Assembly: GCA_963675135.1 (NCBI GenBank)
Contig: OY776121.1
Span: 80,746,875 to 80,810,874 of the forward strand
Source: Galeopsis tetrahit
Taxonomy: Eukaryota > Streptophyta > Magnoliopsida > Lamiales > Lamiaceae
Direction: 5' to 3'
DNA: 64,000 bases
Positions within the stretch are counted from its first letter, which is position 1, and every line of letters starts with the position of its first letter. Under the pieces are notes generated by a model. That model saw nothing but the letters and a program-made list of their open reading frames with translations. It did not search any database and had not been told where the DNA came from. A program made the position numbers and the translations under genes. Shown here piece by piece: positions 1 to 10,354 of the stretch.

Positions 1-4
1 GAAG

Positions 5-1825
5 GTGAGTGCTCAAGGTAACTCTACTAGACCAGTTGACATATCTAAACTAGTCGACTCGTCTACTCCCATTAAATCTTCTGATGATAATGATGTTGAC
101 ATGCATGATGCTGTACATGATATAGATGATAGTATTATTGTTAAGAATAGAAATACATGGAAATCAGCGCATAATACTGAAAATATTATTGGTGACTCTA
201 CTGTTGGTGTGAAGACTAGACGACAACTCTTTGAGTCGCAAGAACAATCTAGTCCATCTCTGTTTTGCTGGTGTTGTTTCCTCTCATCTATCGAGCCAAA
301 AACCATTAATGAGGCATTGGCTGATAGTAATTGGATCATTGCTATGCAAGACGAGTTGAATCAGTTTGTTCGAAACGACGTCTGGGAACTTGTCGATAGA
401 CCGAAACATCATAACGTAGTTGGCACTCGATGGATTTTCAAGAATAAGAAAGATGAGAATGATGTAGTTGTTCGTAATAAGGCTAGACTAGTCGCCCAAG
501 GCTATTCACAAGCTGAAGGCATAGATTATGATGAAACATATGCTCCTGTTGCTAGACTAGAAGCCATTCGATTGTTCCTTGCATATGCTGCTTACATGAA
601 ATTTACTGTATATCAAATGGATGTTAAAAGTGCATTTCTTAACGGTATTCTTGTGGAAGAAGTATATGTTGAACAACCCCCAGGTTTCGAAGTCAAAGGT
701 AATCAGGTATACAAATTAAAGAAGGCCTTATATGGACTAAAGCAAGCTCCAAGAGCCTGGTACGATACTCTTTCTCAATTTCTATTAGAAAATGGTTTTA
801 CTAAAGGCAAGGTAGACAGAACCTTGTTTAGAAGACAAGAAGGGAAAGACATTTTACTCGTCCAAATTTACGTAGATGACATCATTTTTGGTTCACCTAA
901 CAAAGAGCTGAGTGAAAGTTTCTCAACACTCATGCAAAGTAAATTTGAGATGTCTATGATGGGTGAAATGAATTATTTTCTTGGACTTCAAGTAAAACAG
1001 ACCCCTGAAGGGATTTTCATAAATCAAGCAAAATATACTCGTAATCTACTAGACAAGTATGGTATTAAGACATGTAAATCTTCTGGAGTACCTATGCAAC
1101 CTACTTACAGGATGGATCCAGACGAGAATGGTAAATGTACTGATCAAACTCATTACCGTGGTCTTATTGGATCACTACTCTACTTGACTGCTAGTAGACC
1201 TGACATTGCATTTTCTGTTGGTGTATGTGCTCGTTTTCAAGCTAATCCAAAAGAGAGTCATATGGAAACCACTAAAAGGATTCTGAAATATTTGAAAGGA
1301 ACCATCAATCGTGGTATATGGTATCCTTCAAATGATGATTTATCTCTAAGTGGCTACTCTGATTCTGATTTTGGTGGCTGTAGAATAGATAGGAAATCTA
1401 CATCTGGTTCTTGTCAATTCTTAGGCACAAAACTCATTTCATGGTTTTCGAAAAAGCAGACAAGTGTTGCTACCTCTACTACTGAAGCCGAGTACATGGC
1501 TGCTGGTAGTTGTTGTAGTCAATTATTATGGCTTATTCAACAGCTTAGAGATTATAATATTTGTGAATCAAATGTTCCTATATTCTGTGATAGTAATAGT
1601 GCAATTGCCATTACACAAAATCCTGTTCTGCACACACGTTGTAAGCATGTTGATGTGAAACACCATTTCATACGTGATCATGTAGAAAAGAAGGATATTC
1701 GCATGGAAAAGATTCATACTGATTTTCAAAGAGATGATATTTTTACAAAACCATTAGCTGAGGCACGATTTCATGAATTATGCATCAGTCTAGGACTTAT
1801 TGATCTTGATCCTACTAGTATATAG
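5..1825 (+). CDS. pol: Copia pol polyprotein, C-terminal part (RT and RNase H)
   Basis: This is the 3' part of a copia pol frame; the Met at base 5 is only the first Met in the window, not the real start. Residues 1-90 are the variable linker after integrase. The RVT_2 reverse transcriptase begins near residue 100; the catalytic YVDD box is at bases 869-880 (residues 289-292). The RNase H domain follows, with the YSDSDFGG region, the Glu of STTEAEY, the Asp of CDSNSA and the HVDVKHHF block in copia order. It replicates the element's RNA into DNA inside the virus-like particle. The frame is open to a TAG at 1823-1825, which is followed by CAA. The envelope-position ORF downstream is in the same reading phase but separated by further stops. 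Confidence 0.9.
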   Translation: MSAQGNSTRPVDISKLVDSSTPIKSSDDNDVDMHDAVHDIDDSIIVKNRNTWKSAHNTENIIGDSTVGVKTRRQLFESQEQSSPSLFCWCCFLSSIEPKTINEALADSNWIIAMQDELNQFVRNDVWELVDRPKHHNVVGTRWIFKNKKDENDVVVRNKARLVAQGYSQAEGIDYDETYAPVARLEAIRLFLAYAAYMKFTVYQMDVKSAFLNGILVEEVYVEQPPGFEVKGNQVYKLKKALYGLKQAPRAWYDTLSQFLLENGFTKGKVDRTLFRRQEGKDILLVQIYVDDIIFGSPNKELSESFSTLMQSKFEMSMMGEMNYFLGLQVKQTPEGIFINQAKYTRNLLDKYGIKTCKSSGVPMQPTYRMDPDENGKCTDQTHYRGLIGSLLYLTASRPDIAFSVGVCARFQANPKESHMETTKRILKYLKGTINRGIWYPSNDDLSLSGYSDSDFGGCRIDRKSTSGSCQFLGTKLISWFSKKQTSVATSTTEAEYMAAGSCCSQLLWLIQQLRDYNICESNVPIFCDSNSAIAITQNPVLHTRCKHVDVKHHFIRDHVEKKDIRMEKIHTDFQRDDIFTKPLAEARFHELCISLGLIDLDPTSI

Positions 1826-2680
1826 CAATGCACTAACCAGACAGGTACAATCCTAAGAAGAAAGGAGAAATAGACAAGTTACCACAAAAGAGCAGAGCAC
1901 TCGTCTACTCACTCAACAGACAGGTAAACAAGGTCAGACAAGTTGACCATTCAACCCGATGAGCAAGCTGGTAAAGCTGAGGGTAAAACTAAGGGAATAA
2001 ACATTTAAGGGGGAATCTATGATTTCTTAAATATCCTTATGTTGACTCTTATGTTGGTCAATAGTCATCTTGTTCGAAACCTTGATTATTGCCTTAGATT
2101 GATATTCATCTTATTTATTGTTACTTTACTTGTACCATCGATTACACGTTGAATGTGATAAGATAGGTACATGAAGTCGTTCGATGTTCAGAATAGATAT
2201 GCACAGACGAAGGGGGAACTCGTCTTGTGTACTTAAGTCAACTCGACTGGTGAAGCTTGAGTCTACTCGTCTGTTCTGGATGGACTCGAACAGACAAGCT
2301 AAGTTTTTTTTTATGCTAAGTGTTTAATCAAAACGGATTAAGGATATTATAGTAATTAGGTATTGATAGAATTTGAAAACCCTTGAATTAGATTTATACA
2401 CTCTCATTTGATGTGGTGTATACGTCCAGTTCTCACTCATCTACACTAGGACAGATGAGTTCACTCCTCTATTCTAATTAAGAAGGGGCGGATTTCAAAG
2501 TTTACAATATCAAATTACATAATACTCTCGGTTCCGTAACCGAATGCCAAAGGTCTTAACCGTCTTGATCAAAACCCATGTTCTCACATGACTTAGTCAC
2601 AATTTTTCTAACTTCCTTTCTCTCAAAAAGTTTTTTCCTCTCACTATTTTCAAGCAATCTAGTTACTGATTATTGTTGAG
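1826..2680 (+). other. Spacer between pol and the extra ORF of element A
   Basis: No convincing coding frame. The pol stop TAG is followed by 15 sense codons and a second in-phase TAG at 1871-1873. Two polypurine-tract-like motifs (ttaagggggaa near 2005 and gaagggggaac near 2210) lie here; extra PPT copies downstream of pol are a known Sirevirus habit. Motifs of the type gtctactcgtc recur several times. Confidence 0.6.
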
Positions 2681-5600
2681 ATGTCTACTCGATCAATCTT
2701 CGATCTTAGAACTAACATGCAGGTCACATTCGACCTAGGCCGATACATCTCCGATAACAAAGTAAATGTCGAACCATCTGTGTTCTTCAAAGGCACTCAC
2801 TCAGACGACGATGCTGAGATTCTGGCTAAATGCACTCGATGTGGGCTCAAACCGTATCTAGAATCATTTCCTCAAGTGGTCTTGGAGGAGGAGGTGCTAG
2901 AGTTCTATGCCAATGTCATCAGACAAGGTGATATTCTTGAATCCTTCATTGGTGAGGATCGTGTGCAAATCACTCCAGAAACTATGTTCAACCATCTACA
3001 GTTGCCCATCGGAACTATTGACATTGAAAATTATGCTCTTGGACAAGAAATTCGTTACTTGAGTATCTTCTGTGGGAAGAAGTTGAAACAGAAATCAGAT
3101 GGCAAGTATGTTCCAGTCAAGAAGGGTGATCTTCTTAAGAAATATCGCACATTGTTGGATATTGCCAGCAAAATTCTGTTAAGTTCGACTGGTTCTCATG
3201 ACTCTGTGACCTTTGTGAAGGCAAGGGTGATGGCTGTAATTTTTGATGGTATCACTGAATGCAATTGGTTCAAGCTAATTGCAGACCGAATTATGTATTT
3301 TGAGCGAAGTGTTCGAGTAGATGAAAATACTCGAAATTGGGTGGTGTCTACTGCCGTTGGATATGGTAATAAGCTAAGTATCTTACTTCCTCTCCTTATA
3401 CCAAACAAGACGAAATGGAGTAAAGGAAAGCCATTTCATCCTTTGAAGTTTTACTTGAAGAAAGGGGCAGTAAGGAAACAAGCTGCTGCTAGGCCATCTG
3501 CACCTAGGCAAGCCAGAATTGACCCCATGGAAGCTTTGCCGTATGCTGGTGAGTCTGGATCTTCAGAAGATGAGTCAGTTGAAGACAAGTCAGTGGAAGC
3601 TACACAAGACTCATCTGGTGCAGAAGACTCAGAGAGGACTCAGTCAGAAGAAGAGTCGACTCAAGAGCAAGAGTCGAGTGAACAAATACCTGAGATGTAC
3701 ACTTTGGTGAGAGTTGATTCGCCTACTCGTCCAGCCGAGTCGAGTTTACAGGTTGGTTCTACTACTCAATCTGTTTCAATTCCTCTCTCTCTCCCATCCT
3801 CTTCTGTTCGAACCAAGGCAAGATCACATCGATCTAGGCCTAGACCTATTCCCACAACTTCACAAGTGCTGCCAGCATATCCGCTGAGGGTCAGCCTACC
3901 TGAAAACACTCCCATAATAGATACAACTGATACTCCGACAGTTGTCATACCAAACCAAGACACATCAAAGCTTTTTGAAACCAGTACTTTCACACCCTCT
4001 CCCTCAACAGAATATGTTGAACCCTTTATCTCATCTACTTCAGATCAGAAGTTAGTTGCCACTGCAACAACTGAGTTAGAGACCCCATCTACTCAGACCC
4101 CGACTGAAGCTAGATTCGAATCCTTGGTCTATTATCCCATGTGTCTAAGAGAGAAGCGAATCCGTTCAAAGATGAGCAAGAATTTGAAGATGCAGCTCTC
4201 GTCTGTTGAAGTCGACTACTCTTCAGAACAGTTTGAGAAACTGGTTCGAATTTGTACTTGGGTGGCCTTGAAGAAGTCTGGTACAGATGATCTCTTCGAA
4301 GTCATCTTAGGAAAAGGTGGCATTTCAAATTTCATGGATTGGGAAATGGAGCAGAAGGAGAATAGTGGTGTTAGTGACCACTCAGAACTTTTCCCAAATC
4401 ATGCTATCACTGCTCTTGCGAAAAGACTACTTGGTATTTCTGATGACTTGATGAGTTCAGAATTCAAGTTTGATGTAGGTGTTCAGGTTCCAGATCTTGA
4501 TGTTGTGCAAAACAGTGTAGTGTTTGAAGAGTATCAAGCTGAGTTGATACAGTCTACTGATCCAGTCATAGATTTAGACAATGTCTCAGATCAGTTGAGA
4601 GGCATTGTGTTCAAATTTCAGATGGACCATGCTGATAGTCCAAGGTCAGATTTTGCTTTTATAAATCGTTATTCTGATGATTTACTGCCATTTGAACTTT
4701 GTGGATACTTGGAGAAGTTGCATGCCTTATTGAAGAAGGACATAGCTATTGCTGAAAGGAAGGCTCGTGAAGCAAGGTTGGCTATTATCTCTTACTCTCC
4801 TCAACTTAATCTAAGAGCTATTGCTGGAAGTGTGCTTCCAGAAGTTGATCTAGTCGAAGACGAGGTCTTGACTACTGTTACAAAAGATCAGTTGGTGAAA
4901 GCTTTAACTCCAGTAGATGAAGTCATGATAGATGTTACTCATGTTGAGGTTGGACAGTCATCTCAAGCTATCTCAGCCGCCTCAATAGATGAGTTGAAGG
5001 ACGAATTGAAAGCTGTCATCAAAGCGTCAATTGATGGGTTTCTTAAATTTGATGTTCAGAAGATTCTTATTGAACAAAACAATGTCCTGGTGACAAGTTC
5101 AAAAGATTTGATCGTCAATGCAGTCAATCAGATTGATGATGAATACAGACAACACATGTTTGAACAACTTGAAGGATTTCTCCAGGATCAAGTTGAATAC
5201 TCGGAGAAAAGCTCAGTCGATTTTGCTCGCGTTCTAGCTACTGAATCCAGGAAATTGGAAAGAGTCTATAGAGCAAGAATCGAAGTTGCTGATGTTCAGA
5301 GGAAAGAAGCTTATGATCAGCTTACTCAAGCTCAACAAATTATCTCAGCTATGACTGATGAAAACAAGAAGTTACGTTTAACCGCTACACATTTTAAGAA
5401 TGAGTTGAACTTGTCTACTCAAAAGCTAGAGTTGGTGGCGACCAAGCTGGATAAGTTAAGTCAAAACAAGTCGCATGAAAAGCAAATTGAGAAAGCTACT
5501 GAACTTATGAAGCAAGCTATGATGGAAGAAATGACTCGGTTCACTTCTCTTTTCTCTCTCAAGGCATCTGATGAAGCCAAAAAGGGGGAAGAGGCAAGTC

Positions 5601-6430
5601 AAGTTGAGGCAAGTCAAGTTGAATTTGCTACTGAAGGAGTGAAAGAGGCAAGTGTTGAACCAGAAGCTAAAGATGCTGCTGAAACTATGCAAGATCTTAA
5701 GAGGCCTAAGAGAGGCAGAGGCAGAGGCAGATTGGTTAAAACTGCAGAAGCTGAGCAAGCTAAAGTTGAAGCTGATGAGTTAAAGAAGAAGGAGAAGGGC
5801 AAGTCTATTGCATCTCCAGAAGCTGAAGTTCAGACAAGGATGGTATCAAAAAGGAAGTCTATTATCATTGAAGAACCTACTCCTGAATCAACTATTTTAA
5901 AGAAGCAAAAGATTAGTGATCCAAGTGATGAAGCTCATTATGCGAAGAAGAAGAAGATAGAAAAACACATTGAAAGTTTGTTGAAGCAGAAGCCTGATGA
6001 AGATAAAATAGAAGACAAGCTCATTGATCACTTTATTGACAAAGAACATCGTCAAGATTGGATGAAAGTGAAAAGGCAGTGGGAACTAGATCACTGGATT
6101 ATCAGGAAGTTTGGAGATTCTGATAACTCTGACGATCTTTATGCTATGTTTGATAAGTTCATGGAAGGACAGCATAAGATGCTATGGAATTTAATCATAA
6201 GGATATCTGCTGCTGCTAATTTTAATATTCTTGTTCCTGGTTTTCCGAAATGGAAGTGTCCTATGACTAGTTCAGGTAAAAGGGCAGATGTGAACCAGAT
6301 CAAGAAATATGAAGATGAGCTGCTAGACAACGAGAAGATTGAAGACGAAGAACATATCAAAGAGATTCATACTAGACTACTCAATGCTTTCTGTGTTCCA
6401 GATTCAGAAAGAGGTAATTTTCAAGTATAG
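2681..6430 (+). CDS. Sirevirus extra (envelope-position) ORF, element A
   Basis: A 1249-codon ORF between pol and the 3' LTR, the place where Sireviruses carry the ORF historically called env-like. I chose the ATG at 2681, the first ATG of the frame after an AT-rich leader. Residues 1-270 form a globular N-terminal region with counterparts in element C (a GLKPYLESFP-type stretch). Residues ~270-480 are Ser/Thr/Pro/Glu-rich and look disordered. Residues ~850-1000 are Glu/Lys-rich and likely coiled coil. Residues ~1010-1110 are basic (KRPKRGRGRGR). The C-terminal ~120 residues form a second conserved block. I see no signal peptide and no clear membrane segment, so a fusion-envelope role is not supported; the function is unknown. 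A PPT-like string (5579-5588) lies inside the frame. Confidence 0.8.
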   Translation: MSTRSIFDLRTNMQVTFDLGRYISDNKVNVEPSVFFKGTHSDDDAEILAKCTRCGLKPYLESFPQVVLEEEVLEFYANVIRQGDILESFIGEDRVQITPETMFNHLQLPIGTIDIENYALGQEIRYLSIFCGKKLKQKSDGKYVPVKKGDLLKKYRTLLDIASKILLSSTGSHDSVTFVKARVMAVIFDGITECNWFKLIADRIMYFERSVRVDENTRNWVVSTAVGYGNKLSILLPLLIPNKTKWSKGKPFHPLKFYLKKGAVRKQAAARPSAPRQARIDPMEALPYAGESGSSEDESVEDKSVEATQDSSGAEDSERTQSEEESTQEQESSEQIPEMYTLVRVDSPTRPAESSLQVGSTTQSVSIPLSLPSSSVRTKARSHRSRPRPIPTTSQVLPAYPLRVSLPENTPIIDTTDTPTVVIPNQDTSKLFETSTFTPSPSTEYVEPFISSTSDQKLVATATTELETPSTQTPTEARFESLVYYPMCLREKRIRSKMSKNLKMQLSSVEVDYSSEQFEKLVRICTWVALKKSGTDDLFEVILGKGGISNFMDWEMEQKENSGVSDHSELFPNHAITALAKRLLGISDDLMSSEFKFDVGVQVPDLDVVQNSVVFEEYQAELIQSTDPVIDLDNVSDQLRGIVFKFQMDHADSPRSDFAFINRYSDDLLPFELCGYLEKLHALLKKDIAIAERKAREARLAIISYSPQLNLRAIAGSVLPEVDLVEDEVLTTVTKDQLVKALTPVDEVMIDVTHVEVGQSSQAISAASIDELKDELKAVIKASIDGFLKFDVQKILIEQNNVLVTSSKDLIVNAVNQIDDEYRQHMFEQLEGFLQDQVEYSEKSSVDFARVLATESRKLERVYRARIEVADVQRKEAYDQLTQAQQIISAMTDENKKLRLTATHFKNELNLSTQKLELVATKLDKLSQNKSHEKQIEKATELMKQAMMEEMTRFTSLFSLKASDEAKKGEEASQVEASQVEFATEGVKEASVEPEAKDAAETMQDLKRPKRGRGRGRLVKTAEAEQAKVEADELKKKEKGKSIASPEAEVQTRMVSKRKSIIIEEPTPESTILKKQKISDPSDEAHYAKKKKIEKHIESLLKQKPDEDKIEDKLIDHFIDKEHRQDWMKVKRQWELDHWIIRKFGDSDNSDDLYAMFDKFMEGQHKMLWNLIIRISAAANFNILVPGFPKWKCPMTSSGKRADVNQIKKYEDELLDNEKIEDEEHIKEIHTRLLNAFCVPDSERGNFQV

Positions 6431-6591
6431 TTTAGTTTATTTTGATTTCGTTATTTTTGATGTATTTGTAATATCTACTGATCTATTTCTAAATGAATGA
6501 AAAGATAAAGTACTATTTTGATGTTAAAAGACAAGATAACTACTTAACTAGTCTACTTATGAGAAAAGATTCAAGTAGTTTTGGCTTCATC

Positions 6592-6601
6592 AAAAAGGGG
6601 G
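6592..6601 (+). other. Polypurine tract of element A
   Basis: The string aaaaaggggg, followed by aaat and then the LTR start TGTTGGGA at 6606. It primes plus-strand DNA synthesis. The wider context catcaaaaagggggaaattg is also found at the same position in element C. Confidence 0.85.
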
Positions 6602-6605
6602 AAAT

Positions 6606-7909
6606 TGTTGGGATATGAATCCTGGAACAAGTCCTAAATGATGAATAAAAGATAAAAGATAAAGTTTTGATAAGCCAAAAGAAGACTTGAATATTTTCTA
6701 AGTGTTGACTGATCTAGTCTAGTTAAGTTGAAGTCATCTTGTATCGATCAGTAGAGTTCACAAGACAAGTACCAGTTTACAGTTTACAAGACAGATATTA
6801 TTAAAAGATAAGTACGATTTATAAGTACTTCATATATGTTAGATTGTTACTGAGCTATTTAAATGTTGTATAGAGCTCATGTTTTTATATGTAATAGATA
6901 GATTCGTTGTATAGTTTGTAAGTTGACTAAGCTTGTATTATAAAAGCTTAATGTAATGTAATAGTCTTGTTAGGTTAGATGATAGGACTAGATTAGTTCT
7001 ATTAGAAGTCTACCGCACTAGAAAAGAAGACGCAGTCTACTACTACAAGACAAGACAAGTGCATACAAGTCTAATCAAGACAAGTCAACGTGAAGATTAG
7101 TCAAATACGCGTGAAGAGATAAAGATATAGAAGTTAGTTATGGAATAACTAATTCATAACAGAAACGCGTGGATTGATAAGAAGATTCAGTTGAAGGTAG
7201 TTATCAAGAAAAGTTGGTTACAACTTACTAAGTTCTTGAAGATTGAAGTCTATAAATACTTCATGATGGTGATCAATTGACTACTACTGATACACTGACG
7301 TTCATACTCAAGTGAAGCATTATCAAAGATATATTTGAAGTTTACTCTCAGAGTTGATTGAAGTTCAGATAGAAGCCAGAAGACAAGTGAAGAATCAAGA
7401 AGGCTACTACTGAAAATCAGAGAAGTTTTTTTTTAGTTTTTGTTTGTTATTTTCAAGTTGCTAGATACTTGTAAATCGCTAGTTAGATCATAGACATATC
7501 TGGAGGTATAGTCTGTTGAAGATCTAAGTCTTCTTCTTGGGACTTTAAAGACAGGAACATACACTTGTACTCGATTGGAAGAGTTTAGTGGAAACATCAC
7601 AACTGGGTTTGTGAGAGTGGATGTAGACAAGTTGTCGAACCACTATAAATCTTGTGTTGGATTTACTTTACAGTTTTGATTGTTTAAATTGCTTAATTGG
7701 TTTAACTACTTAACTGATCTAGACTAGTTGAGTATAGAACAGAGTTCTCGAATTAAGTTGAGTATAAACTTGAATTGGGCTCATTGATAAAATTTCGTAT
7801 TCCGCACATTGTAATTCTGATATATCGAAAGATTTTAGAAAAGTCTATTCACCCCCCTCTAGACATTTTCTTTAGCTTCCCTCGATATTAACTCAACTTG
7901 GGACCAACA
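6606..7909 (+). repeat. 3' LTR of element A
   Basis: The LTR begins TGTTGGGA directly after the PPT and ends GGGACCAACA, so it has the short inverted ends TGTTGG/CCAACA, length 1304 bp. A TATA box (TATAAATA, 7251-7258) marks the likely U3/R region. Near the 3' end is a short hairpin: GTCTA at 7843-7847 pairs with TAGAC at 7860-7864 around a C-rich loop; equivalent hairpins occur in the LTRs of B, C and E. Confidence 0.9.
7251..7258 (+). promoter_or_regulatory. TATA box of element A LTR
   Basis: TATAAATA about 645 bp into the LTR, at the place expected for the Pol II promoter that drives retrotransposon RNA. Confidence 0.6.
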
Positions 7910-8198
7910 CTGTGATTTCAACACTCTTCAAAACAAGGCCATAACTTTCAAACCAGCATCAGCTGAGTAGTTTCACAAAGTAAAACAAGTTACAAGAACG
8001 AGTCTAAACCAGGGCCACCATATTTCCGCATATAACCTCTTCAGTCAGATCACTATAGTCATCTGGACCAGCAGACTTGCAGTCCAGTTGACATAGCAAT
8101 CAGAAGAGGTTCTCAACTCTGTTTGAAAAAGTTTTAAAGTCTATTCACCCCTCCCCTCTAGACTTTAATCCCATTCACTACTCGTTCAGGGACCAACA
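7910..8198 (+). repeat. Element B: 3' end of a Sirevirus-type LTR
   Basis: The last ~289 bp of a plus-strand LTR, ending TTCAGGGACCAACA at 8198 like the other LTRs here. It contains the shared block ccgcatataacc and a perfect 8-bp stem (AAAGTCTA 8136-8143, TAGACTTT 8159-8166) around a C-rich loop. The rest of element B should lie to the left, split by the insertion of element A at 7909/7910. Confidence 0.75.
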
Positions 8199-9279
8199 TA
8201 GTGGTTCGGATATACGATCCTACGTCCACTCTCACGTCCTAACGTGATGTTTAATCCCTTTAATTTCCACAAATTACAAGGGTCTTGTCCTTTATAGTCC
8301 CAAGGTTAGGACTTTGAGATCTGAGCCGTCCTAACAGTTGCGGTCTCCACAAGTGATTGTAAGCACTTGCACTTTGGGGGGTTTCAAAAACTTTAACCTT
8401 TCGGTGAGGGTTTGGGGTTTTTGAGATGTATCCAACTAATGGTTCAAGCTTATAATTTGCTTAACCACTATGCCTAAAACAACTGATATACAATATGAAC
8501 AAGTTTCAGGTTCTTAAGGGTTGGATAGGAAGCACTTAAGAGCTATGGATAATCTAATGGATTTCTGGCTCTTGGAGAACTCTTAGAACAATGTGGCTTT
8601 TTGCTTGATTGCTTGCTTAGCTTGTGAATTCTCTCTTGTAGCTTCTGTGTTTAGTGATTCCTCATCCTCTTGTATTTATAATGGAGATTGGGTGCAACTA
8701 GCCGTTGGAGTTGACTAGCCGTTTGAGCAATCTTCCCATAATAGCTTGATTCCTTGATTCCAGCCGCTTGATTGCTTCAATCCTGGGATCATGTCAATCT
8801 TCTAAATAAGGTAGGTCTTCGTTTAAATTGCAAGATGACTTGGGAATCAGCCGAGTCCTGGAAGAGCACATAGTCTTCTGATCTGTACTTCTAGTCTTCT
8901 GACTACTCTTCTGGCCTTAGGTCTTCTGACTTCTGATATCAGACGAGTACTACTCTTATGATCTGGAAATTCTTTGTACTGCTTTAGGCCATCTTCAGTC
9001 TGGGACTCCATCAGATAAGTAGGTATACAAGCACCTTAACATATCTGGTCTTCAAGGATCTTCTAGTCTTCATGTCTTCTACTCTTCTCATCTTGAGGAT
9101 AGGCATGTAAGCCATGACTGTGCTGATCAGCTGCTATCAATACAGTTGATCACACAAGACTAGTCTAAGCTGTTCTATACAAGTCAGCTGATCTTATTAC
9201 ATTTATAAACTCTAAGTGTTTTGGCCATCAAAACTATTCTAACATCAAGTGGGGCTTAGGGTGAATTTATATCCCAACA
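8199..9279 (-). repeat. Element D: minus-strand LTR, interrupted
   Basis: Read on the minus strand it starts TGTTGGGATATAAATTC at 9279, the same start as the A and C LTRs, and runs through a TATA box (plus-strand TATTTATA, 8673-8680) to the block gtggacgtagg...gaaccacta found in all the LTRs. It stops at 8199 where element B begins, so its 3' end is off-window to the left. It could be a 5' LTR of a full minus-strand element or a solo LTR. Confidence 0.8.
8673..8680 (-). promoter_or_regulatory. TATA box of element D LTR
   Basis: TATAAATA on the minus strand about 600 bp from the LTR start, at a position comparable to the other LTRs. Confidence 0.5.
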
Positions 9280-10213
9280 GGGCAAATCCTCCATTTTGTC
9301 TATAAATACAGAAGTGTGAAGACCATTTGAAAGCACCTCAACCTCAACACAATCCAACTAAGCTCAAAGTTCGTACAAGCTAGAGTGCTTTCAAAGCTTT
9401 CAAAGACTATCTTAGTCTTCAAACACTTCATCTAAGCTGAACTTCATTGTATATCCATACACAAGCTTAGAGAGATATCCTATCCTTATACACTGATCTT
9501 CATTGTAAAGGATATCTCATTAGTTGGAACCTTACTTCAATCCTTACCCCTTTCAAGTGAGAAAGTGAGAAGGTTGTAGTAGTAGAAGTGGTAGGAGCTG
9601 ACTGTTGAGAGAAGAACAGTTCAGTTCTGAGTTGAGAAGAGGGTACTAGGACTCTAGACATCCTAGGGATCAATTCACCAAGGAGTGGTGTTCTTGATCA
9701 AGTGCACCTTGGCACTATAAAACAAGTTAATTCCAAGAGTAAAGGAATTATCCTGTTAAATCAGGGAAAGTGGATGTAGGAGCTTGAGTCTCTGAACCAC
9801 TATAAACTCTTGTGTTGATTTACTTTACAAGTACTTACATTCACTCAACACTGCACACAAAACTGATCTTTCAAAGATACATATTCAAAGACTGTGCAAA
9901 ACTGTTTTGGACAACTTCCCTGAAGCTTAACTGGACTGTTTTGGATTGAGAAAGTGATTTCAGAAATTCAAGGAGTCTAAACTTAAAGGGCCAACCACTA
10001 TTCCGCACATATAACTCCCCTAGATAGTTATTCAACTAAGTACTCAATAGTACTTAGTAGTTTGATTATCTTAGAAGAGTTAATCTTCTTCAGCAGAGTT
10101 GTCCAAGACAACCTTGCTGAAACTCTGGTTTGATCAAATTAGCAAAAGAATTGCATACAAGTGTATTCCCCCCCCCCCCATACACTTGTCATATACTCCT
10201 TTCAGGACCAACA
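9280..10213 (+). repeat. 5' LTR of element C, 3' part only
   Basis: It corresponds to 22923-23857 of the 3' LTR and includes the TATA box (9301-9308), the R/U5 region and the terminal hairpin with a 12-C loop (stems 10157-10166 and 10180-10189). It ends TTTCAGGACCAACA. Confidence 0.93.
9301..9308 (+). promoter_or_regulatory. TATA box of element C 5' LTR
   Basis: TATAAATA; the same sequence is at 22944-22951 in the 3' LTR. The upstream U3 of this 5' LTR has been moved away by element D, so transcription of C from its own promoter is probably impaired. Confidence 0.65.
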
Positions 10214-10215
10214 AG

Positions 10216-10227
10216 TGGTATCAGAGC
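10216..10227 (+). other. Primer binding site, initiator tRNA-Met type
   Basis: TGGTATCAGAGC, two bases (ag) after the 5' LTR end. It is complementary to the 3' end of plant initiator methionine tRNA, the usual primer of copia elements. Confidence 0.93.
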
Positions 10228-10354
10228 AGGGGTTCACAGACCACTGCTTCTGAAAATCCATCTTGATTTTCAAAACTCACATATTTGGTGTGGTCACTGA
10301 ACTGATCTTTATCTGAAATCTATTACCTGTTGACTAACTGATTATTCTTGAGAA

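Larger units (their letters stand above)
1..7909 (+). mobile_element. Element A: Sirevirus-type Ty1/copia retrotransposon, 3' part
   Basis: The left end lies outside the window. In order it shows the C-terminal part of pol (integrase tail, reverse transcriptase, RNase H), a spacer, a long extra ORF where Sireviruses carry the so-called envelope-like gene, a polypurine tract and a complete 3' LTR. The order RT-RNase H after integrase is that of copia elements, and the long extra ORF between pol and the 3' LTR marks the Sirevirus (SIRE/Maximus) lineage. Both visible ORFs are open, so the copy looks recent. It is inserted in an LTR remnant of another element (B); the expected 5-bp target duplicate is ctgtg at 7910-7914, whose partner is off-window. 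Confidence 0.9.

Noticed and set aside
10168..10179. Long C-run as a sequencing error
   Set aside because: The run occurs in three LTRs at 12-13 bases with a flanking perfect stem, so it is a real feature, though its exact length may be unreliable.
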